Assembly (NCBI GenBank): GCA_945876405.1
Contig: CAMCOJ010000095.1
Location: 1 to 7,555 of the forward strand
Direction: 5' to 3'
DNA from: an uncultured Ruminococcus sp.
GTDB lineage: Bacteria > Bacillota > Clostridia > Oscillospirales > Ruminococcaceae
DNA: 7,555 nucleotides
The translations under genes were made by a program, and so were the position numbers. This document shows positions 1 to 4,889 of this stretch, one piece after another (positions within the stretch are counted from its first letter, which is position 1; every line of letters starts with the position of its first letter). The notes beneath the pieces were generated by a model that saw only the letters and a list, made by a program, of their open reading frames with translations, did no database searches and was not told the origin of the DNA.

Positions 1-44
1 ATTTCTGCCTGTCTCGTGGGCTCGGAGATGTGTATAAGAGACAG
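1..44 (+). other. Untrimmed Illumina Nextera i7/Read-2 adapter (artefact)
   Basis: These bases are synthetic library sequence. Positions 11-44 match the full 34-base Nextera Read 2 transposase adapter, ending in the 19-base Tn5 mosaic end AGATGTGTATAAGAGACAG at 26-44. Positions 3-10 (TTCTGCCT) are the reverse complement of AGGCAGAA, which I recall as Nextera index N703, and positions 1-2 (AT) fit the last two bases of the P7 segment that precedes the index. Translation of this stretch gives the well-known contaminant peptide MGSEMCIRDR, so the ATG at 16 is a false start. The organism's own DNA starts at 45. The identification is from memory of the adapter but the match is complete. Confidence 0.98.
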
Positions 45-45
45 G

Positions 46-705
46 TATTTCCAAGGTTATGTATACAGTCTTTCAAGTGCGGTTACCCCTGTTTCAGGTG
101 GCTTTAGCTACTATTTCCTTGACATAAGAGGAGGCGATGAGATACATATTCATTTTGGATATGACAGATATTTTACTGTCGGTGGTAAATCAAGATTATT
201 TATTAACAGAATGAATTCAGACGGGGAATGGGAAGAGGAACATTTTGCTGTACCTGCTGTCCGGAAAAATGGCAGACTGGAATTTGATCTGCCGGAATAT
301 TTAAAATCATTAGGAGTAAAATATAAACTTTATAAAAGATATGATTTTTACAATGGCTGTGATACAAATTACAGTATGATATGGAGCCGCAATTTTCAGA
401 TCAGAACCGGAAAATCTTTGTACTACGATTTCATAGTGGTTGAATTTAATAATCCTGTACTGAAATTGGGAGGGAAAACGGTGAGGTTTATTCAGGAAAG
501 TAATATTAAATCAACAAATGAAGCGGTTGATTTTCTACTGTTACATATCAATGATAAAGCAGAAATGTCAATGAAAGAGTTTGGCGAATTACTTGATGGG
601 ATAAAATATGTAAATAAGGAGAGCGGTGAATTTGAGATAAGTTTTACTGACGGAACACGTTTGGGCGGATTTGGAAATAGCAATAAAATTGACTGGAATG
701 AGTGA
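46..705 (+). CDS. Hypothetical protein, 5'-truncated by the contig end
   Basis: This is the C-terminal 219 residues of a protein whose true start lies beyond the contig; the reading frame is open across the junction into the adapter, so the ATG at 16 must not be used. I do not recognise a family. The visible part is rich in aromatic and charged residues, alternates short beta-like segments (for example FLDIRGGDEIHIHFGYDRYF and YYDFIVVEFNNPVLKL), and has no membrane segment or obvious catalytic motif. The end is firm: TGA at 703-705 is followed directly by TAG. The next gene, a phosphoesterase, begins 41 nt downstream with no strong terminator between, which suggests one transcript. A mainly beta, soluble, cytoplasmic protein is my inference only. 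Confidence 0.7.
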   Translation, partial: YFQGYVYSLSSAVTPVSGGFSYYFLDIRGGDEIHIHFGYDRYFTVGGKSRLFINRMNSDGEWEEEHFAVPAVRKNGRLEFDLPEYLKSLGVKYKLYKRYDFYNGCDTNYSMIWSRNFQIRTGKSLYYDFIVVEFNNPVLKLGGKTVRFIQESNIKSTNEAVDFLLLHINDKAEMSMKEFGELLDGIKYVNKESGEFEISFTDGTRLGGFGNSNKIDWNE

Positions 706-746
706 TAGTCAATTTATTTTGACGTACATTTAAAAGGGGGTTACTG

Positions 747-1463
747 ATGAAAATATACTGTATGAGCGATATACACGGATGTCTTGCGGAATTTGATCAT
801 GCACTTTCTATGGTAACAGGTCATCTTGAAGAAGAGGATACAATGCTCATTTTACTCGGAGATTATATTCATGGCGGGGATGACAGCCGTGGTGTGCTCG
901 ACCGTATCATGGAACTGCAGTACAGATACGGCTCTGAAAAAGTAGTGGCTCTGATGGGAAATCATGAAGAGTTTGTTCTGGCTGGTTTTTCCTCTGTGGA
1001 TTCTATGAATAAATCGGCTTATAATATCTCTGATGATACTGACGAAGAAAGATACACTGACTGGATGCAGAATCTTCCGAGATATTATACAGAAGGAAAC
1101 ACTATTTTTGTTCATGCCGGGATAGATGAAGAAGCCGGAGATATGTGGGAGTGGGGGACAGCGGAGCATATCTTTACCGGAAAATATCCGGCTGAAACCG
1201 GGAAGATAGAAGGTCTTGATATGAAGGTTGTTGCCGGTCATGTTGGGACAGCTGAAATCTCGGGTGATTCAGGGTTTCATGATGTTTATTTTGACGGTCA
1301 GTCTCATTACTACATAGACGGTTCGGTGATTGACAGTGGTGTTATCCCTGTTCTTATGGTTGATACGGAAAAAGATATTTATTACAGGGTTACTGAAACA
1401 GGATGCTGGCCTGTGACTGCATTTGAAGAATGGTGGGGTGTAAATACAGTGAAATCAAAATGA
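747..1463 (+). CDS. Calcineurin-like metallophosphoesterase (PPP-type Ser/Thr phosphatase-like)
   Basis: The 238-residue product has the ordered metal-binding motifs of the PPP/calcineurin-like phosphoesterase superfamily: DIHG (D8, H10), GD (D39), GNHE (N72, H73, E74), FVHAG (H123) and AGHVGT (H165). All six expected ligands for a dinuclear metal centre are present, and the length suits a small bacterial protein phosphatase or ApaH-like hydrolase. The oddity is residues 38-44, GDYIHGG, where PPP enzymes usually have GDxxDRG: the Asp-Arg pair that helps catalysis and holds phosphate is His-Gly. The substrate therefore cannot be called; a phosphoprotein, dinucleotide or other phosphoester are all possible. 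There is no signal peptide, so it is cytoplasmic. The start is fixed by AAAGGGGG at 733-740, 6 nt before the ATG. It is probably cotranscribed with the upstream unknown gene and ends at the hairpin at 1492-1529. Confidence 0.9.
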   Translation: MKIYCMSDIHGCLAEFDHALSMVTGHLEEEDTMLILLGDYIHGGDDSRGVLDRIMELQYRYGSEKVVALMGNHEEFVLAGFSSVDSMNKSAYNISDDTDEERYTDWMQNLPRYYTEGNTIFVHAGIDEEAGDMWEWGTAEHIFTGKYPAETGKIEGLDMKVVAGHVGTAEISGDSGFHDVYFDGQSHYYIDGSVIDSGVIPVLMVDTEKDIYYRVTETGCWPVTAFEEWWGVNTVKSK

Positions 1464-1491
1464 ATCTGACTATCCTGAATTTGATACAAAA

Positions 1492-1540
1492 AAACATCCG
1501 AACAGAGAGTTATACCTGTTCGGATGTTTATGTTTTGTTT
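1492..1540 (+). terminator. Rho-independent terminator after the phosphoesterase gene
   Basis: A perfect 14-bp stem (1492-1505 with 1516-1529, core ACATCCGAACAG/CTGTTCGGATGT) and a 10-nt loop are followed by a T-rich tail to about 1541. The A-run just before the stem gives it the form of a bidirectional terminator. It lies 28 nt after the stop codon. Confidence 0.9.
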
Positions 1541-1606
1541 TGTCAGTTTGCACATCCGATTATTTATACAGGGAAGTAAATCAAGTCACGTATGCAGCGA
1601 ATTTTA

Positions 1607-1636
1607 TTGACTTAAACCTCGTAATTATGGTAATAT
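1607..1636 (+). promoter_or_regulatory. Predicted sigma-A promoter for the AAA-ATPase-like gene
   Basis: A TTGACT -35 box (1607-1612) and a TAATAT -10 box (1631-1636) are 18 nt apart, about 35 nt ahead of the start codon at 1672. The strong terminator upstream means the gene needs its own promoter. Other A/T-rich hexamers nearby could serve as the -10. Confidence 0.6.
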
Positions 1637-1671
1637 ATAAGTAGTTAAAAATCTGAAAAGGAGATGAAGAA

Positions 1672-3372
1672 ATGCCGGACAGAAAGCCAATACCAGTTGG
1701 AACAGAAGATTTTAAGGAACTTATTGACAAGGGATACTGTTTTGTAGACAAGACACTGCTTATAAAGGATTTACTGAATCAGAATGCAAAGGTGAATCTC
1801 ATCACAAGACCAAGACGTTTCGGGAAAACACTGAACATGAGTATGATTCAGCGTTTCTTTGAGAAAACAGAAAAAAGCAATGCGTATCTGTTCGATGGAC
1901 TGAAGATAAATGATGCTGGCGAAAAATATCTGAAGCATCAGGGACAGTATCCGGTTATAACAATATCGCTGAAAGATATGGACAAATCTGATTATGGATC
2001 AGCTTTTGTGTTTTTTAAAAATGCTGTTGCTGAAGAATTTGGACGACATAATTATCTTAAAGATTCATCAGAACTTAGTGAAGCAGAAAAAGAGAAATTT
2101 CTGAGCATCCGGGATGAAAAGGCAAAGGATATTGAATATGAATCAGCTCTGCGCTTTTTGTCTGTATGTCTGGAAAAACATTTTCACGCAAAGGTTATAC
2201 TTCTTATAGATGAATATGATGTACCACTTGAAAATGCACACTTTAAGGGCTTCTACGATAAAATGGTTGAACTTGTACGCAGTGTATTTAAGGGAGTACT
2301 GAAAACAAATCCGTCACTTGAATTTGCAGTAATGACATGATGCCTCAGAATATCAAAGGAAAGTATATTTACAGGAATGAACAATCTGGATATATATCCT
2401 GTAACAGACCAGAGACTGTCTGAATATTATGGATTTACACAGAGTGAAGTAGAAAGTCTGGCGAAATATTACAATCTCGAAGATAAACTTGATGAGATGA
2501 AAAAATGGTATGACGGATATCTTTTCGGAAAAACGGAAATATATAATTCATGGAGTATAGTGAAATATATTGCATCAGCAATCGGTGGTAATGATTATTC
2601 ATGTCAGGCCTACTGGATAAACACCAGCTCAAACAGTATAATTCGTCAGCTAATAGAAAAATCAGATGAAAATACAAGGCAGAAGATAGAGAATCTGATA
2701 GCTGGCGGGAGTGTTAATGCTGTAATAAATCAAAATTCAGTATATTCAGATCTGGATGTAAATAACGAAGACATCTGGAGCTTTCTGCTTTTTACAGGAT
2801 ACCTTAAACAGATTAATTCAGAGTTTATTAATAAAAGAACTGTTTCGGAAATGGTAATACCTAATCTTGAAGTTCTTACAGTTTATGAAGATACCATACA
2901 AAAATGGTTTGATGAAATAGTACAAAGCGAAAGAACGCCCGAACTTCTTGAATATTTCCTTGACGAAAAACCGGAAGAAGCACAGAAGGAGATAAACCGC
3001 TGGCTGAGAAAGAGTATAAGTTTTCATGATTATCTTGAAAATTTCTATCATGGATTTTTACTTGGAGCGATGACCGGAAACGATGAATATGAAATAAAAT
3101 CAAATCGTGAGAACGGAACCGGAAGAACGGATATAACAATCTGCAAATATCAGACCAGGGAAATTGCAGTAATAATAGAATTGAAGGTAGCTGGTTCATT
3201 TAAAGAAATGGAAACTATGTGCAATACAGCACTTAAACAAATCCAAACGAAAAAATATGCGGAACAGCTTACCGATGACTGTTATGAAAAAGTGATAAAT
3301 TACGGAATAGCATTTTACGGAAAGGCGTGCAAAGTAAAGATGAGCGAGACTGTTTACGCAACTGAAGACTGA
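1672..3372 (+). pseudogene. AAA-ATPase-like/PD-(D/E)XK nuclease-family protein, interrupted by one in-frame TGA
   Basis: One frame of 566 codons encodes a protein with an N-terminal AAA-ATPase-like domain (Pfam AAA-ATPase_like type) and a C-terminal PD-(D/E)XK domain (PDDEXK_9 type). Visible are the family's Walker A variant TRPRRFGKT (residues 45-53), Walker B LLIDEYD (177-183), KWYDGYLFG (278-286), and nuclease-like residues GRTD (D487) and IIELK (E503, K505). Codon 223 (2338-2340) is TGA, where relatives have Gly in TGxLRxSKESIFTG; a single G-to-T change from GGA would create it. The downstream frame stays open, with motifs intact. Either the gene is freshly inactivated, the base is wrong, or two half proteins are made (222 residues, and up to 331 from the ATG at 2377, which lacks a well-placed ribosome site). 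The start at 1672 is supported by AAGGAG at 1658-1663, 8 nt away. The family is widespread and multicopy in gut bacteria, but its role is not established. Confidence 0.88.
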
Positions 3373-3383
3373 AAATGAAAACT

Positions 3384-3412
3384 TTGTAATGATGATTACT
3401 TTGGAATATAAG
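3384..3412 (+). promoter_or_regulatory. Possible promoter for fruK
   Basis: TTGTAA (3384-3389) and TATAAG (3407-3412) are separated by 17 nt, 46 nt before the fruK start. A short hairpin (GCTGT/ACAGC, 3425-3429 with 3437-3441) lies between it and the Shine-Dalgarno site GGGAGG. There is no clear terminator in the 86-nt gap after the AAA-ATPase-like gene, so readthrough from upstream is the alternative. Confidence 0.4.
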
Positions 3413-3458
3413 ACAAAAACATCAGCTGTTTATCAGACAGCCGAGGGAGGTTATATTT

Positions 3459-4358
3459 ATGGTATATACGGTAACGTTTAACCCTGCTATAGATTATGTA
3501 GTTCACATCAGTGATATGAAGCCGGGGGCTACAAACCGTTCCGAAAGAGAGGAAATGTATTTCGGCGGTAAGGGTATTAATGTTTCTGTTGTACTGAGGG
3601 AGCTTGGTATTCCTTCAAAAGCACTGGGTTTTACTGCAGGTTTTACAGGTGAAGCGATAGAAAAAGGTCTTGCGGATATGGGGATAAATACAGACTTTGT
3701 ACATCTTGAAAAAGGAAATTCCCGTATAAATGTTAAGATAAAGGCAGCGGAAGAAACCGAACTGAACGGACAGGGACCGTACATTGATGACAAAGCTGTT
3801 GCTGAGCTGTTCGACAGGCTGGAAGAGCTATCAGAAGGGGACACGCTGATTCTGGCAGGAAGTATACCGCCGTCACTGCCTTCGGATATTTATGAGAGGA
3901 TACTTGCCAGTCTTTCTGAGAAGAGAGTGAAAACAATTGTCGATGCTACAAAGGATCTTCTTCTAAATGTACTCAAATACAGACCTTTTCTGGTAAAGCC
4001 AAATAATCACGAGCTTGGTGAGATGTTCGGCACGGTGCTTTTATCCGATGATGATATTGAGAAATATGCAAGGAAACTTCAGGATATGGGTGCAGTCAAT
4101 GTCCTTGTTTCCATGGCAGGTGACGGTGCAATGCTTATTGACGAGTACGGCAAAATGCATCGCTGCGGAATTTGCAGTGGTAAGGTTAAAAACTCGGTGG
4201 GAGCGGGTGATTCAATGGTAGCCGGATTTACGGCAGGCTCTTTGAACGGAGATTACGAATATGCCCTGAAGCTCGGTACAGCAGCAGGCGGTGCTACAGC
4301 TTTCTCGGATGGACTTGCAACAAAAGAAAAGATTGATGAGCTTCTGAAAACATTGTAA
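3459..4358 (+). CDS. fruK: 1-phosphofructokinase (PfkB/ribokinase family)
   Basis: This cytoplasmic kinase of 299 residues, normal for the family, is expected to phosphorylate fructose 1-phosphate with ATP to fructose 1,6-bisphosphate, feeding PTS-imported fructose into glycolysis. The PfkB signatures are in order: NPAID near the N-terminus (8-12), GGKGINVS (36-43), the sugar-phosphate-side TELNGQG (100-106), GSIPPSLP (134-141), KPNNHE (180-185) and the C-terminal NSVGAGDS (245-252), in which D251 is the expected catalytic base. The close relative tagatose-6-phosphate kinase (LacC) shares most of these, so the substrate is likely rather than proved. The ATG at 3459 follows GGGAGG (3445-3450) by 8 nt. 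In many Firmicutes fruK sits in a fruR-fruK-fruA operon; here neither the regulator nor the PTS transporter is adjacent, and a long hairpin follows the stop within 4 nt. Confidence 0.9.
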   Translation: MVYTVTFNPAIDYVVHISDMKPGATNRSEREEMYFGGKGINVSVVLRELGIPSKALGFTAGFTGEAIEKGLADMGINTDFVHLEKGNSRINVKIKAAEETELNGQGPYIDDKAVAELFDRLEELSEGDTLILAGSIPPSLPSDIYERILASLSEKRVKTIVDATKDLLLNVLKYRPFLVKPNNHELGEMFGTVLLSDDDIEKYARKLQDMGAVNVLVSMAGDGAMLIDEYGKMHRCGICSGKVKNSVGAGDSMVAGFTAGSLNGDYEYALKLGTAAGGATAFSDGLATKEKIDELLKTL

Positions 4359-4361
4359 TGC

Positions 4362-4416
4362 AGTATTTATAGTGAACGTCAAAATAAATTTGACTTTCAC
4401 TATAAATATTTTATTA
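4362..4416 (+). terminator. Long hairpin terminator directly after fruK
   Basis: Bases 4362-4383 pair with 4389-4410 across a 5-nt loop (ATAAA), with one C/T mismatch (4377/4395) and one G-U pair. The 3' side runs into TTTATT. It begins 4 nt after the fruK stop, so a terminator is the natural reading. The stem is A/T-rich, and its outer part overlaps the left inverted repeat of the element at 4368-4501. Confidence 0.65.
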
Positions 4417-4501
4417 ATATTGCCTTGCACATCCGTTCCCTGCGGTCACTCCGTGCATATCGGCACCGGTGAACGAAAAAATATTTTTTTCGTTCACTAT
4501 A
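4368..4501. repeat. Candidate MITE/REP-like element with 11-bp inverted ends
   Basis: TATAGTGAACG (4368-4378) and its exact reverse complement CGTTCACTATA (4491-4501) bound a 134-bp segment. Inside are a GC-richer core with its own pairings (TGCAC 4426-4430 with GTGCA 4453-4457; TGCC 4421-4424 with GGCA 4462-4465) and a perfect hairpin at the right end. GTATT lies immediately left (4363-4367) and again 3 nt past the right end (4505-4509), which could be a remnant target duplication or chance. It encodes no protein. The call rests on structure alone; copy number in the genome is unknown. Confidence 0.4.
4469..4497. repeat. Perfect 13-bp A/T-tract hairpin
   Basis: GTGAACGAAAAAA (4469-4481) pairs exactly with 4485-4497 around a 3-nt loop. 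The T-run is inside the stem rather than after it, so this is not a typical terminator on the + strand. It forms the right end of the candidate element. Confidence 0.6.
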
Positions 4502-4528
4502 TTTGTATTATATACAAGTGGTGAAACG

Positions 4529-4580
4529 AAATAAGCTCCGTCGGTAATAAAAGAAACTGCCGGAGCTTATTTATTATTAT
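4529..4580 (+). terminator. Hairpin terminator in the fruK-mannanase gap
   Basis: AAATAAGCTCCG (4529-4540) pairs perfectly with CGGAGCTTATTT (4561-4572), with a 20-nt loop and a T-rich tail (TTATTATTAT). It is symmetrical enough to act on either strand. No gene directly precedes it; it may back up the fruK terminator or mark a lost gene. Confidence 0.7.
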
Positions 4581-4626
4581 GAGTTCAGCTTTGGACGCTA
4601 TTGAATAAATCATGTGATAAAATCAG

Positions 4627-4668
4627 AAAAATGCTGTAAAGGCTTTTGAAGGCTTTTACAGCATTTTT
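4627..4668 (+). terminator. Second hairpin terminator in the gap, probably bidirectional
   Basis: A perfect 14-bp stem, AAAAATGCTGTAAA (4627-4640) with 4655-4668, is flanked inside by A and T runs on the two sides. The loop carries part of a direct repeat of AAGGCTTTT. With the hairpins at 4362 and 4529 it makes three terminator-like structures within 310 nt. Confidence 0.75.
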
Positions 4669-4675
4669 GTTGTGT

Positions 4676-4745
4676 GTCGGGCATGACGCAATGCCAGTCG
4701 TTGAAAGTCCGACCACAGGTATTTATCGCCAGGGCGTAGCGAATC
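4676..4745. other. Structured, GC-richer noncoding block of unknown origin
   Basis: The stretch is visibly richer in G and C than its A/T-rich surroundings and codes for nothing clear. GTCGG (4676-4680) can pair with CCGAC (4709-4713), enclosing a GCAT/ATGC hairpin (4681-4684 with 4691-4694) stacked directly on it; GTCG (4697-4700) with CGAC (4710-4713) is an alternative. A small GCC/GGC-type hairpin follows near 4727-4736. The GUUGAAAGUCC and GUAGCGAAUC tracts remind me of group II intron domain I, but I see no domain 5, no reverse transcriptase and no ends, so a remnant or an intergenic repeat is only a suggestion. Confidence 0.35.
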
Positions 4746-4804
4746 ACTGTTTAAAATGATTAAATACGCTTCTGAATTTTGTTAAATATGATATTAAATT
4801 TCAC

Positions 4805-4833
4805 TTGAAAAAATCTTAAATCTAATTTATAAT
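4805..4833 (+). promoter_or_regulatory. Strong sigma-A promoter for the mannanase gene
   Basis: TTGAAA (4805-4810) and a consensus TATAAT (4828-4833) are exactly 17 nt apart, predicting transcription from about 4840 and a leader of about 50 nt. The leader carries a direct repeat, GTTAAT at 4845-4850 and 4854-4859, that could be a regulator site. The leader is too short for most riboswitches. Confidence 0.8.
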
Positions 4834-4889
4834 ATAGTTAAAAGGTTAATTGCGTTAATGGTTTTTATGTAAATAAGGAGGAAAAGATA

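Noticed and set aside
26..44. Tn5 mosaic end as evidence of a natural Tn5/IS50 transposon
   Set aside because: It is embedded in the Nextera Read 2 adapter next to a library index; this is a library-preparation product.
708..723. GTCAA/TTGAC small hairpin between the first two genes as a terminator
   Set aside because: Only five mostly A/T pairs with no T-run after it; too weak to separate the genes.
852..1241. Antisense open frame inside the phosphoesterase gene, and similar antisense or shifted frames within the AAA-ATPase-like, fruK and mannanase genes
   Set aside because: They overlap well-supported genes, have no ribosome site or recognisable domain, and are expected by chance.
2338..2340. 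TGA recoded as glycine (as in SR1/Gracilibacteria) or as selenocysteine
   Set aside because: Other genes in the window end in TGA, and the phosphoesterase stop is followed by three more in-frame TGA codons within 21 nt, so TGA is a stop here. The family has glycine, not cysteine, at this site, and no SECIS-like need exists.
2377..3372. The second half as a separate, independent gene starting at ATG 2377
   Set aside because: It begins in the middle of the conserved SKESIFTG-MNN motif, is in the same frame as the first half, and lacks a well-spaced ribosome binding site.
4368..4501. CRISPR repeat or array
   Set aside because: There are only inverted, not regularly spaced direct, repeats, and no cas gene is present.
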